NCBI GenBank assembly: GCA_036245525.1
Contig: BTPG01000006.1
Span: forward strand, 90,968,229-91,032,228
Direction of reading: 5' to 3'
Source: Semisulcospira habei
Lineage: Eukaryota > Mollusca > Gastropoda > Semisulcospiridae
Length of the DNA: 64,000 nt
In this document: positions 20,330 to 30,718 of the stretch, piece by piece
Layout of the letters: each line of letters begins with the position of its first letter
How positions within the stretch are numbered: the first letter of the stretch is position 1
Notes under the pieces: generated by a model
Databases searched by the model: none
What the model saw: the letters and a program-made list of their open reading frames with translations, nothing else
What the model was told of the DNA's origin: nothing
Translations under genes and position numbers: made by a program

Positions 20330-20485
20330 AATATACCTGTCTGCCTCATGAGCGTGGATTCGAAGTGGTATCAGCAAGAGGCATGGATCCTCATGAGCCC
20401 CCACAACTGCGGGGGCTCATGAGGATCTATACCTCTTGCAGTTGGATGATGTTCAAATGTTCTTGGCACTAAACAGGTTAAAATA
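20330..20485 (+). mobile_element. MITE-2 copy
   Basis: Hairpin AGAGGCATGGATCCTCATGA / TCATGAGGATCTATACCTCT around 20400, ending GGCACTAAACAGGTTAA. The hairpin is better preserved than at 1307-1523. Confidence 0.65.
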
Positions 20486-20926
20486 TACAGCATATGGCCA
20501 TATGACTGTAGTGTGCACAAAAATATTCTGGACACTAAGAGATAGACCCACCCCCCTCCCCTCCAGTAAAAAAAACCCCAGATAACATTATAACCCATGA
20601 AACCATACTAAATTAGACTTTAAATGTGCTTGGGACCCACATTTTTTCTTGTTACTGTATAACTGAAGTTTGTTGGAAACGAAGTGATCTACATTGATCT
20701 TAAGAAGAGTGTATTTGGGACCTTTGTGTAGGTAAACAGGGTTGATAAATCCAGCTTTTGATATAACTGGCTTTGCTGTAAATGATGATTTAGAGTCATT
20801 TTCTTTGTAGTTTGTACTAGACTGAATTTGACATGCATAGAATAGGAATTTCGCTGCAGCACAATGTCTTTTATACAGAGGTCAGGAGGTGTTTGTCTTA
20901 TTTGATCATTTTCATTTTTGTTTCAG
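20486..20926 (+). other. YIPF3 intron end, no element recognised
   Basis: A/T-rich sequence leading to the polypyrimidine tract TTTTCATTTTTGTTTCAG. No repeat or gene recognised. Confidence 0.5.
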
Positions 20927-21036
20927 AATTATCTGACATGTTGGAGGGAGGGCTGGTTCCTCAACCAATGCAAGATGGAGCACAGGAAAACCTCAGATCC
21001 GAAGATAATGTACAGGCATTGGAAACAGCTGGATGA
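20927..21036 (+). CDS. YIPF3: YIPF3 last coding exon
   Basis: Acceptor TTTGTTTCAG ends at 20926. Joined to the single G of the previous exon it reads ELSDMLEGGLVPQPMQDG and ends ETAG followed by TGA at 21034-21036. This is the short hydrophilic tail after the last membrane span, in the place where vertebrate YIPF3 has a similar LEG-containing tail. The tail is less conserved, so the evidence is mainly splice-phase fit and position. Confidence 0.85.
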
Positions 21037-21236
21037 GGGCTGTGTTGTGGGATTGTGTAAATACTGTATTATGGGTGACATTGTTAATACATGTTCCACC
21101 ACATTTTTAATACTGCACAGTTTTCTTCAGAGGGAAAATTACACAAATGTTCATCCGCTGAAGTTTTCTATACCATCTTTTTCTAGCTCACCAAACCACA
21201 TTGAACCCTTGAAATAAAATGTTTGATCTATCTCCT
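21037..21236 (+). other. YIPF3 3' untranslated region
   Basis: Follows the YIPF3 stop codon; an AATAAA at 21213-21218 is the first good polyadenylation hexamer. End position is inferred. Confidence 0.6.
21213..21218 (+). promoter_or_regulatory. Polyadenylation signal, YIPF3
   Basis: AATAAA, 177 nt after the YIPF3 stop codon, followed by TG-rich sequence (ATGTTTGATC). Confidence 0.6.
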
Positions 21237-22020
21237 AATCTGTAATGTAGCCTTTATAGGACAAAAAGCAATATTTAAAAAAAAATCATCATCAGGATGT
21301 AATGGGTTAAGGAAATCCAAGGAGTGTGATGTGTTCAAAGTGTGTTGATTCAGACAGATTCAATGCAACATTGACTCCCTCGCTCAAAACCTGAAGGTGA
21401 CAATAAAAAGACAGGTGAAACTTGCAGAAAGTGTTTTGGATTCTATAATCGTTCAGCAAATGCAACAAATACATGTGTATGGGTGACTGTCTACAAATTT
21501 CAAAAGCTGAAAGTTGGCTGGGGTCCAGGAGCCGTCTGTGCCTTGGTGGTGTGCAGGGGTAATGCTGTGCTGGGAAGCCAAGCCCCACTGCTGAAAATGA
21601 TTTTTAGCCATTTTTATATCAGTTTGGTGGGCTCTCCTGGCATCTGAGGGATCATCTGAAAGGTCAGGTTCAAAACAGATCAACAAACGTGGGTATGAAA
21701 GGTCTTTTTTAAAAAGTTTGTTCATTTCTGTTTTGTTTTTTGTTTTTGTTGGGTTTTTGTTGGTTTTATTTTTGTTGTTGCAGTTTTTTCATTCAGACTT
21801 GGCTCAAAGTTACACTTTGTTGATAATGAGGTCTTTCAATACATACTAAATTTGTTTGACCAGCCTCTGTAATTATATCAAGACACTTATCCATTTGTGT
21901 GACCTTTGGTCAAGGCCAGTGTCACAGGTATGAGAACGGTGTCTTGGTCATGCACATGAGCCATTAGGGCAATGCAGTTCTTTTTTCTGGTTAACTGGAA
22001 CTGTACTCCAAATCCTCCTA
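21237..22020. other. Intergenic sequence with weak R2 similarity
   Basis: Open frames on the minus strand at 21307-21725 are not recognised. Positions 21785-21990 share the GACTTGGCTCAAAGTTACA-type and CACATGAGCCATTAGGGC blocks with R2. Positions 21730-21780 are a TTTTTG simple repeat. Confidence 0.4.
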
Positions 22021-22535
22021 CCTGGGTCTTCCCCAGGGGACTTGGGTGGGTTTAGCTACTTTTTAGTTCCCAGGGTCACACCCTGGTCAGCGCCAAAGGT
22101 GGGTTTTTTTTTTTTTTTTTTTTTTCCTGGGGCATGTTTCTGTCTACTCTTGGTCCATTCACCTGTAGATTCATTTTTTAAACTCTCCCTACTGTCTGTG
22201 ATACCTGTAGTTCTTGATATTGGATGTGTGTTGCTAAATGGTCTGCTGCACCTAAGAGATGAGTTATGTGTCTGTGGTTATTGCATTTTTTGTATATAAT
22301 TTCCCTGTACATATTCTGTAATTATAATGATGTTCTACTCTGTTTTGTAATCTAGGGTACAACAAATTATTATGAAGGTGCAATGTCCCTAGCATGTTTT
22401 ATGTTTATTTTGCATCCGACTGGAGACATACATGCAATATTCTGTTTAGTTGTTTTTTCCAAAGGCTTGTCCTGAAAAAGTCTTGTTGCCGCCAGGACAT
22501 TAAGCAATGTACAACCAACCAACCAACCTACTCCA
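22021..22535 (+). repeat. R1 repeat, longest copy
   Basis: Head GGGGACTTGGGTGGG, middle GGGGCATGTTTCTGTCTAC and CAAACTCTCCCTACTGTCTG-type blocks, tail GGACATTAAGCAATGTACAA plus CCAA repeats. It contains about 170 bp (22245-22420) absent from the copies at 35329 and 50695, and a long T-run at 22106. Retroposon-like; see the 35329 copy for the target duplication. Confidence 0.75.
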
Positions 22536-23030
22536 CTTAAGACCTTGACCTTGACCAAAGGTTTGAAATGGACAGTTGGTTGCTGCGAAGCTGCCAAATT
22601 GTGGCATTTGTTTCCTCAAAAACATTACCGATGACATGACTATGTGGAAGTGTCTACTAACTTACTCAATTTTAGCCTAAAAACCTGTTGTGTTACCACA
22701 CAACCTGGGAGGCACTCGGGGAACCCCTAGAGGGGCCGAGAGTTGTCTCCCGTTCCTGCCCATCCGGTTCCGAGTCACATGGTGACCCAACCAGTCATGC
22801 TACTTGTTCTCAATTAGCCTACGGACTTTGCTTGGTGCAACCGGTTTGCTTCGCCGGTCTTCTTGACTTCTCGTTTATTCTTTTGCTTTTGCCGGCCCTG
22901 CCTGCACCCTGTGTGGGTCTGCTTTGGTCCCTGAGCGTTTGGCTGCTGCTCTCTCCTGCGCCTTGGGTTGCGTGGACTTCTCGGCGCTGTTTGCTGGGAC
23001 ACCGCCCGCTTTCGCGCTCTTGAGGGTAAT

Positions 23031-23068
23031 ATGGAGGTTCCTCCCCCCGTCCCCGCTCCGGCAGAGAG
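23031..23068 (+). pseudogene. DIRS D gag first exon
   Basis: ATG and 38 nt in all, exactly as long as the B exon (MEVPPPVPAPAE against MELSPSRTSPTD), then a GTAAGGTAG donor identical to that of B. Splicing to 23732 gives SCQLLTCSQCGGFH, the same frame as in B and C. Confidence 0.7.
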
Positions 23069-23164
23069 GTAAGGTAGCTGTGTTAGCCCTCGGCTAACTC
23101 CCGGGCTGGGCGCTGCTTCGAGCAGAGGCACCTCATTCTTCTTTTCACTGTTTCTTTGCGCCAA

Positions 23165-23731
23165 ACGCTCGACTTAGCTTGTCGGGGCCCCATGTGCCTG
23201 CGCCCGCTCACCTTTCAGGCTGATTGATGTTGCAGGATCTGGCGCTTACCTGCTTGCTTGTACCTTTGTTGTTCCTTTGTGGTATTATTATGCATCGATA
23301 GCTCGCTTAGATTGGCGGGGCCCCACGTGCCCGTGCCCACGCGCCTTTTACCTTGATAACTGTTGCAGTGCCAGACGCTTCCTACATGCTTGTCCTTCTC
23401 GTGACATTCAACATTGAATGCTCGCCTTAGCTTGGCGAGGCCCCACGTGCCGCGCCCTCTCGCATTTCTTGTTGACAGGTGCTGCAGTACCCGGCGCTTG
23501 CCTGCATGCTTGTGTCTTGTTGTGCCGTGATGCGTCGTATGCTCGCCTTAGCTTGGCGGGTCCCCATGTGCCTGCGCCCACTAGCTTTCACGTTGATAGG
23601 TGTTACAGGGCCAGACGCTTACTTGCATGCTTGTACCTTTTTTGTGCCATTATGTTTTGAAGGCTCGCCTTCGCAGGGCGGGACCCCACAGGCCCTCGCC
23701 CGTGTGCCTCCGTGTGTGATATGTGTTGCAG
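23165..23731 (+). repeat. Tandem array of acceptor-bearing units in the DIRS D intron
   Basis: Five units of about 115-125 bp, each starting GCTCG(C/A)CTTAG and GGGGCCCCACGTGCC-type, and each ending with a pyrimidine-poor but acceptor-like TGTTGCAG, TGCTGCAG or TGTTACAG (about 23235, 23368, 23487, 23608, 23731). The last one is the functional-position acceptor. B and C have a single copy, so the array arose in D's lineage by duplication. Confidence 0.8.
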
Positions 23732-26100
23732 TTGCCAGTTGCTGACCTGCTCGCAATGTGGTGGGTTTCATCGCCGTCGGACAACCACAGGTCTGTCTCT
23801 CCTGCGTCGGATGCGCCTCCGACCACACTTGTGACACCTGCTCCGCCTGACATGAGCTGCACTGGTCACAGTTATGGAGCTTTTACAGACGCAAGCGCCC
23901 GGCACCAGTGTGTGATCCTTCTCCATTCGAGGCGCCATCCTCCATGGCTGGAGCAGTGACCGCACGAGACCACACCGACCTTGTGGAATGGACGCCACAC
24001 CGGATCGTGACCCTAGCGCTCCTAGCAGGACTGCTCTCAATGCGATCGCTTCCAGGAGGGAGCCCGCCTGGACAAAGCACGCTGGTTCCTATGGGGAGCC
24101 TAATTGCCGGCAGAGAGCCCACCTCACTGAGCCCGGCTCGGAGTGACGTGCCACGTGCCGTCCCATGTCCGCTGTCAGTCCTCGCTCGTCTCCAATTGAA
24201 AAGCCCGCTGACTCTTACGGGGAGTCGTTTAGCCAGCAGAGAGCAAGCCTCACTGAGCCCGGCTCGCAGAGACTAGTGCCAAGAGAGAAGAGCGAGACCA
24301 CTCCGCCCTTGGCGATGCACGCCGGGCCGGACACAGGAGCCCAGCACTCCTAGCAGGACTGCATTCAACGCGACAAGCTCCCCTAAGGGAGCCCGCCTGG
24401 ACAAAGCCCGCTGGTTCTTACGGGGAGCCATATAGCCGCCAGAGCGCCCGCCTCACTGAGCCCGGCCTCCTGGGACACGCCGCGCGCCGTCCCGTGTCCA
24501 CTGTCGGTCCTTATTGTCTCTACTCAAAAAGCTCGCTGACTCTTACCGGGAGTCGTTAGCTGACAGAGAGCCCGCCTCACTGAGCCCGGCTCGCGGAGAC
24601 CAGTGTCGACTCGTCCGAGAACTTCGGGCAGTTCGGAACCCTCCCACTCCTCCAGCAGCCCTAGACGCTCGTGCTCACCTGTGGACAAGCTCAGGATGGA
24701 CCGCGGTGCGCGTCACTCCAGCGGACGCGGCCCTCGACCAAGTCTCGCGCTTCAGTTCCGCGGCCATCTCCACGTTGTCTTGTTCTGCTCGTCTTGCCTG
24801 CCGCGTCGCCTGGCGCCTTCGCCACTTCGGCGCTTGAGTAGGAGCTCTCAAGGAAACAAAATAAGGTCCGGCTGCCCCCACCGGTGCTTTGTGCAGAGCT
24901 GCCTCGTCCTGCGCGGACGATTGAGCCTAATAGCAGCCGACGGGATTCGCCATCCAGCACAGCACCAAGAGCTCAATTATACCCGTCGATCGACAGACGG
25001 GAATTAGGCCTCGCAGGGGTTCTCCACCCTAGGTTTTAGTGAGGCCTTGGAGAGCTCGGCCCCCCTCCTGCAGGGATTGCGTTGGGTCGCACGGAAGCCC
25101 TCCTGGCAGTAAGAGTACCCAGGCAGCAGAAGCAGGGAAGGATTTCAAGACGCCGACTTGTAAGCCGCATGTTTAGTTGCGGGGTCCAGTGATAGAGAGT
25201 GGCGCCACAGGCGATCCACTGGCGATGATAGCCTCCTTCGGGAGAGGACCAGTGTGGTCAGTTCGATGAGCCTTCGTATGGAGAGTGCTAGTAGATGGCG
25301 GAACCCCGAAGCACAGACTTACCAAGGGTTCGGTCTTAGCAATCGAAGGAACGGTCACAACGTGTGGAGTCTACACATGACGGGGACCGTATTCGGGTTG
25401 ACGCCTCATCTCCTCGCTCTTCACCGTCGGGTCGGAGGTCTGGCTCAAGCGTCTCGCGCCAACAGACTTCGCCGCGGCAATGGACTTCAGAGTTTCCAGC
25501 TAGGTGCAGCAGTTCCTCCTTTCGGTTGGGCAGCCGTCGCTTTACTCGGGAGACGCAGGTTTGATGACAGCGGGGCGGGGCACGGCAGTTACCGTTCTCG
25601 TGATGTCTCATCTTCCCTCTCCTCTTCGCCGACGGCGGACAAGTTCGAGCGTGGCGCGTCACGGACCTCGTCTAGACACTGGGCTTCGGAGACTTCAGCT
25701 AGGAGCATCAGACCTTGGGACCAGTTTGGCAGGGATCGCGCGGCCGCAGGCGCAGTACGGCCTCAGCATCGGGCTCTCGGACATCCTTGGACGGAGGCGC
25801 CTTCACGGGGACGCACCAGATTGCTGAGTCGTTGGCAGGGACGGCGCTTCCGTGGAGACGCAGCCTCGACGTCAGCAGCGGGACCACTGGTATGATGATC
25901 ATTAGATGGAGGCGGCGTCCTGGGGACACCAAGACAACCACATCTCAGCGCACGGCGGATGATGAGGAGGCGCGCGGTCTGACGAGGACACCGACGCAAC
26001 CGCACGGGTGAACCGCAGCAGATCGCCGGGCGGACTGACGGGGATCGCGCTTATGCGGAGTGAGCGGCGGATCTACTCCCACTTGATCGTCTTCACGTCC
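23732..26100 (+). pseudogene. DIRS D gag remnant with internal repeats
   Basis: Starts with LLTCSQCGGFH in frame with the first exon, then the zinc motif breaks up. Four imperfect copies of a block encoding ...SLTEPGSR-like sequence occur near 24110, 24245, 24455 and 24575, related to the two TRLSQEPG repeats of B. The RS-rich tract can be followed to about 26030. The QDWYAGHSQ core and all of the RT are absent. Confidence 0.65.
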
Positions 26101-26169
26101 TCCCGCTACAGCAGCACCTTCTGCTCCATGGGCGTCCGTCCTCCAGAGACGTTGCTGCCCCGGTGCCCG

Positions 26170-26900
26170 TGACTCCAATGCTTCTACCCCTTCTGCGGCC
26201 TTGGACGGACACTTCGTGGCGAGCTTCGGGATGTTCCCTTGCCTCTCATCCCCCTCAGCGTCTCTTTGCGTCGATGCTAGTCTCTTCGGGTGGGGGGCTT
26301 CACCTGCTACCGCGGTTTCTCACGATGCCCGGCCCTGGCCTCCAGAGCTGGCAGACAGACACGTCAACTGGTTGGAGCTGCAAGTGGTCTGACAAGCCCT
26401 CATCGTGTGGGAAGCACACCTCCGGCGCCAGGAGCAGCGCGTCCCCTCGGACAACGCGACAGTGGTGCCTACTTTCAGAAGCAGGGGCGGTACACGCTCG
26501 CCCGACCTGTGCATGCTCCTTGACCGTCTGATGTGCTGGTGCGAGGACCGCAGCTTCCCCCCGAGCTCGACACATCCCCTGCCACCTGAACGTCTTGACC
26601 GACTCTCTCTCCCAGCGCGGCCGCTGCTACACACGGAGTGGACGCTACGCTAGGACATCGTTCAGATGATCTGCGCTCACTGGGAGACACCTAGGATCGA
26701 CCTGTTCGCCAGGAGGTGGCATCACCAGCTTCCCCTCTTCGACTCCCCCGATTCCAGGCCCCCTTGCCTGGGCAGTCTCCTTCCCATGGGACGGCCTCCT
26801 TGCATAGGTGTATCCCCCCGACAGCCTTCGTTCCCAAGTCCTCTTCTAGCTTCGAGGATGCAATGAGGTCGTCTTGCTGGTAGCCCCGGTCTCCTGGAAC
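26170..26900 (+). pseudogene. DIRS D RNase H and methyltransferase-like remnant
   Basis: SLCVDASLFGWGA, PPELADRHVNWLELQVV then TGA (26390), SDNATVVPTF, LLHTEWTLR then TAG (26652), ICAHWETPRIDLFARRWHHQLP. Same order as B 6330-6800. The methyltransferase-like part loses frame after about 26760. Confidence 0.8.
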
Positions 26901-27074
26901 CAGTCTCGGACCTTCCTCCTCCTCAGCCTCGCCACGGGCCCCGCTTGCTGCTGCCCGCGCCATGCACGGTGCTCAGGCAGCCCCGCCAGCCGCTGTTCCA
27001 CCCATGCCCGGAGCGTCTCCGCCTTCACACCTGGGGTTGGTGTGGCAAGGCCTCACTGATGAGGCTTCTCGACT

Positions 27075-27804
27075 GCAGCAGTGGAAGCGATCACTACAGC
27101 CCGCAGACCCTCGACCAGGCGCATCTACGAGGGAAGACGGCGAGTGCTGGGCTCCTGGTGCGACGACCAGCGCCTCCCTCCTCCCCCTCCCACCGAACTG
27201 ACGTATCCCCAGCTCTCGGACCTCTTCCTCTTCCCAAGGGTTGGACACCGTCACCATCAAGGGGCACCTGTCCATGTTGCCGACACCTACCGACACCTCG
27301 GCCTTCCGGACCCCAGCGCCTGCTAAGACATCGCTGACCTTATGACTCACTTCAGCCTGCAGCGTCCAGTACCCCGCTCGCTCATTCCTCGCTGGGACCT
27401 TCCTTGGGTACCGACATGGCTTAACTCTGCCAGATTCGAACTGCTGTCCTTGGCCCGCTTCGCGGATGTGACTCTTAAGACATGCTTCCGGTTGGCTCTC
27501 GCCACAGTGACCCGAGTAAGCGAGCTACGCGCGCTGTCAGGGCGCCCTGCCTGCCTGCACTTAAGCGGATGGTTCCGTGCAGTTCCTCACGGACCCTGCC
27601 TTCCTTGCCAAGACTAGATCTCCTCTAACCGCGCCACATGTGATCACCTTACGGCCGCAGCAAGATACGCACTTTCCCCAGGAGACCAGGCAACAAGATC
27701 CTGTGTGCGCCCTACGCGTTTACCTACGCCGATCCAAAGCCGCCCGGAGAGGACGCTCGCGCCTCTTTCTACCATTTAACCCAGGCAGAACTGACATAAC
27801 AGGC
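27075..27804 (+). pseudogene. DIRS D tyrosine recombinase, first part
   Basis: EAITTARRPSTRRIYEG, DLMTHFSLQRPVPRS, then box A region TVTRVSELRALS (Arg retained). A TAA near 27323 and shifts near 27230 and 27565 break it. The match stops at ...NPGRTDIT, at the hAT-like insertion. Confidence 0.85.
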
Positions 27805-28142
27805 AGAGGTGCCTACCTTACGCGCTGGCTCGTAATTTTACGCATTTTCGGCTCAAGTTACGCGAATACGACTAGCTCCTCCAAAATACGCAATTTACGT
27901 GGCAGGGGGCTGGGGGTGGGGGGGCTAATTGTGGACTGAAGATCGGCCGCTTTATGTAGGCTCCCCAGCCTCTGGAACCAGAGACTATGTCACTGAGCTT
28001 TGGCGTGTAGTCCGCTAGACACTGACTAGCCAAGGCAGCAAGAATACTCGCACACAGCGCGCCAAGCGTGCACTGAAACACTGAACTCTGACTCGCGGGT
28101 AGTAAGTAACTAGCGATAGCAGGGGGCTCCTCTGCTACAAAT

Positions 28143-28285
28143 ACATGCAACATGTGCAGAAAGGACTTTGGTGTTGCTCACAGTGGTGCGTACAAAAGTA
28201 TGATATTCAAAGACATTTGGAATCCGCTGGGCATAAGGACAAGGCAGTAGTACATCCCAAAGCTGACATAAAGCACTTTTTCGTT
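28143..28285 (+). pseudogene. Zinc-finger remnant of hAT-like transposase
   Basis: CNMCRKDFGVAHSGAY in one frame, then KYDIQRHLESAGHKDKA in another (frameshift at about 28195), ending in IKHFF. The C-x2-C ... H-x4-H spacing and the SAGH motif resemble the N-terminal finger common in hAT-related transposases. The sequence stops at a TTAA (28284). Confidence 0.6.
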
Positions 28286-28720
28286 AACCCTTTCGGCTCG
28301 GCAAACCGCTGTACTGGTTGGCGGTCTCGTATACCGTGCAGCCCAGAAAACCGCTAGAGCGGTGTCCGGTGTTTTATATCGCGCACCCGGTGATACGCGA
28401 GCCTCGCCGCGCGTGTCAGTGGTGACCTCGCCCGTCGCACTGACACATGTTTACATTACAGGGTCCTGACAGTGCGTGCGTACTTTTGTACGTGGTATGC
28501 AGTCAGCTTTGCGGTGCTAGCATACGCATTACGGTCGAAATGGCTAGTGAATGTGTAGATATTCGGAGTGATAATATTTTGTGTTTGGAGACATGGTTTC
28601 AAAAGCAGATAGCTTTGATGTATTGGGACACGTGTGCCCACCTACCGCGTGGCAGCATAACTGACCACGTGTTGGCAGTGTCAGCTGGAGCGATCGACGG
28701 TTGAAGCACTGACAACGGCA
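28285..28720 (+). other. Possible piggyBac-type 5' end inside the hAT-like element
   Basis: TTAACCCTTTCGGCTCGGC is followed by subterminal CGGTTTTC/GCGGT-type motifs and an 85-codon ORF (28447-28704) with MASECVDIRSDN near its middle. TTAA-CCC is a piggyBac-type start, but no matching GGGTTAA end was found before 29721. Weak. Confidence 0.3.
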
Positions 28721-29109
28721 ATGACCGTGACGTACAGCTTGATTCTGATAATTGATATTCCGTTCCTCTGATGCTACACCTTGGTGCACCTGTAGGTGAC
28801 TCTGTGACTCTGTGGACACCGACACACATTGGGTCACACGTGTAGTACGTGCATCATCTTGTCTTTACAACACTGATACTAACATCCGATCGTGTATGAG
28901 ACACAACATCGTTCAATGCCACTTATTACATGCTGTCTAGACTGTGGATATACCGTACAGTGGCAGGTGTAAACATTGACATCTGCGGTGACCCGGTAGG
29001 AGACTTACAGTGTATCGGCATACTGGAAATGCATGGACACTAATGTGTCACAGTAACATATGCCCTTTTTACTGATGTATGTTAAGTAACAGCTACCTGT
29101 CATGCACGA

Positions 29110-29580
29110 AAGACATTTTTGGCTCACATGCGAAGTAAAAGTGAATATGTTCTGAGACTTTAACTTTGGCATTTTCTCAGAGACTATTGAAGTTACAGTC
29201 TTCAAACTTGGCCCAAGGATACTTTGTGGCAAGACCTTTCTAAACATGCCAGTTTTAGTGACAGTTTCTCACAAAGGTCAAGGTCACAGAGGATCAGGAA
29301 ATATATCAAAAATAGCTATTTTGGGACATGTTCTCAAATACTATTCACAACTTCAAACCCAAACTTGGTACAAAGATACCTGATGAAAAGACCTTTATAT
29401 GAACACCTTTATATTTCGTTGATCCCTCGGAAAAGTCAAGGGGTCACAGGAGCTCAAGAAATATGTCTAAAATGACCATATTTTTACCCCCCAAAAAATA
29501 AAAATTTTGCAAATACTATTCACAACTTCAAACCCAAACTTGCTACAGCGATACCTGATATTGTGTGAATAAAATAACTA
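29110..29580 (+). repeat. R2 repeat inside the hAT-like element
   Basis: GGCTCACATGCGAAGTAAAA, AAACTTGGCCCAAGGATACT, then two CTCAAATACTATTCACAAC-type units at about 29332 and 29508. Same order as at 2155-2387 plus 8641-9000, so this shows the uninterrupted layout of the DIRS B target. Confidence 0.7.
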
Positions 29581-29721
29581 ATAGTATGGATAAATGTTTT
29601 ATTTTTAATTTGTTTGCTGCGGTGTATTTTTTCGTTGCGTGTTGCGCTGAAATGATTACACAAAATACACATTTTTAAGCAGCCCATTCCACAAAATGGT
29701 CTAAGAGGGGTAGGCACCTCT

Positions 29722-30013
29722 GAACAGGCCAGACGATATCTTCCTGGCTACGCTGGGTCATACGGTCTGCCTACCAGGACCTCTCCCCACAGGGAGCAAA
29801 GAGGCTTAGGATACGCGCACACTAGGTACGAGCCACGGCCACGAGCATCGCATTCGATCGAAACTGCGCTATCAAGACATCGTAGCGGCCGTGGGCTGGC
29901 GGGCAGAATCGACATTCGCCCGCTTCTACCTCCGGGATCTGGCAGGCCAGCAAGACAATCTCGCACTGGGGGGAAACTTCACTGCAGCGCAACATTCCCT
30001 CCCAGCGCCATAG
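29722..30013 (+). pseudogene. DIRS D tyrosine recombinase, last part
   Basis: After the hAT-like insertion: box B region degraded (a TAG replaces the codons before the histidine region near 29822), then a recognisable AFYLRDL-type end with Tyr codon near 29929 and GQQDNLAL. Aligns with B 7895-8187. Confidence 0.8.
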
Positions 30014-30128
30014 GTGCACACTTAGCTAAAATTGTCGGGAGTTTGCGGCAGGGAGGATGGCTCTGACTATAGCCCTTTGCGGGGGTGTTTTGGGCGCGGC
30101 ACCCTCCTCCTTATCGCAATTCTTCCAC

Positions 30129-30217
30129 AGTCATGTCATCGGTAATGTTTTTGAGGAAACAAATTCATTTTTCTCTAAAAGGTATTTTTTCGAAAAATAC
30201 TTAACGATGACATGACT
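30129..30217. repeat. Internal complementary region of DIRS D
   Basis: Left half carries GAGGAAAC, complement of the D-specific left end GTTTCCTC (B has GAAGAAAC against GTTTCTTC). Right half carries TTCTCTAAAAGG, complement of the D-specific right end CCTTTTAGAGAA. The copy-specific differences match in both places. Confidence 0.92.
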
Positions 30218-30472
30218 CGGAGGACCCTCCCACCTGCCCCGCTTGCCGCTGGTGAGCTAAGTATACAGACTGGTCGGTCACCACGTGACTCGGAACCGGA
30301 TGGGCAGGAACAACTCTCGGCCCCTCTGGGGGTTCCCCGAGTGCCTCCCGGGTTGTGTGGTAACACAAAACAGGTTCTTAGGCTAAAATTGAGTAAGTAG
30401 TAGACATTTCCACATAGTCATGTCATCGGTAAGTATTTTTCGAAAAAATACCTTTTAGAGAAAAATTAATTT
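30218..30472. repeat. Right inverted terminal repeat of DIRS D
   Basis: Inverted match to 22609-22800, including CGAGTGCCTCCCGGGTTGTG-type and GACTCGGAACCGGATGGGCA blocks. Confidence 0.88.
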
Positions 30473-30533
30473 TATTAGAGCTTAGAATGCAGTTCCCAGT
30501 CATGATTATGTCATGGCTTTCATTTAACCCATT

Positions 30534-30718
30534 TAGCCCTAACGTTACAGCAGGAGATGGATTGACCATGATAATTCAAGGGCAGTGCCAGATTAGTGTG
30601 GCGCCTTCAGGCATACCCTTGAATTATCATGGTCCATCCATCTCCTGCAACTGGTGCATAATTGTTAAGTGACACCTCCAAAATTTAGGAAATGTGGCCT
30701 TCAGGCTAAATGTGTTAA
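30534..30718 (+). mobile_element. MITE-1 copy
   Basis: TTAA at both ends (30534, 30715) with CCCATTTAGCCC and GGCTAAATGTG termini. The hairpin tip is shortened by a deletion at about 30607. Confidence 0.85.

Larger units (their letters stand above)
27805..29721 (+). mobile_element. hAT-like DNA transposon, 1917 bp
   Basis: Ends are inverted AGAGGTGCCTACC. Flanking 8-mers TAACAGGC (27797-27804) and GAACAGGC (29722-29729) differ at one base, fitting an aged 8-bp hAT target duplication in the DIRS D recombinase gene. The only coding trace is a BED-like zinc finger remnant (28143-28280). R2-type repeats fill 29110-29580. No transposase core was seen, so this is a non-autonomous or gutted copy. 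Confidence 0.72.
22609..30472 (+). mobile_element. DIRS element D, deleted and interrupted
   Basis: Left end TGTTTCCTCAAAAACATTAC, right end GAGAAAAATTAATTTT, inverted terminal repeats of the A/B type and an internal complementary region at 30129-30217. The gag is degenerate, the gag core and reverse transcriptase are missing, and RNase H, methyltransferase-like and recombinase parts survive with many stops. A hAT-like element (27805-29721) splits the recombinase between boxes A and B. Internal length is inflated by tandem repeats in the intron and gag. Confidence 0.88.

Noticed and set aside
21307..21725. Overlapping minus-strand ORFs downstream of YIPF3 as a convergent gene
   Set aside because: Short, no motif, no splice or polyadenylation context that I could support.
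28285..29721. A complete piggyBac element inside the hAT-like insertion
   Set aside because: Only the TTAACCC left start is present; no GGGTTAA right end or transposase core was found.
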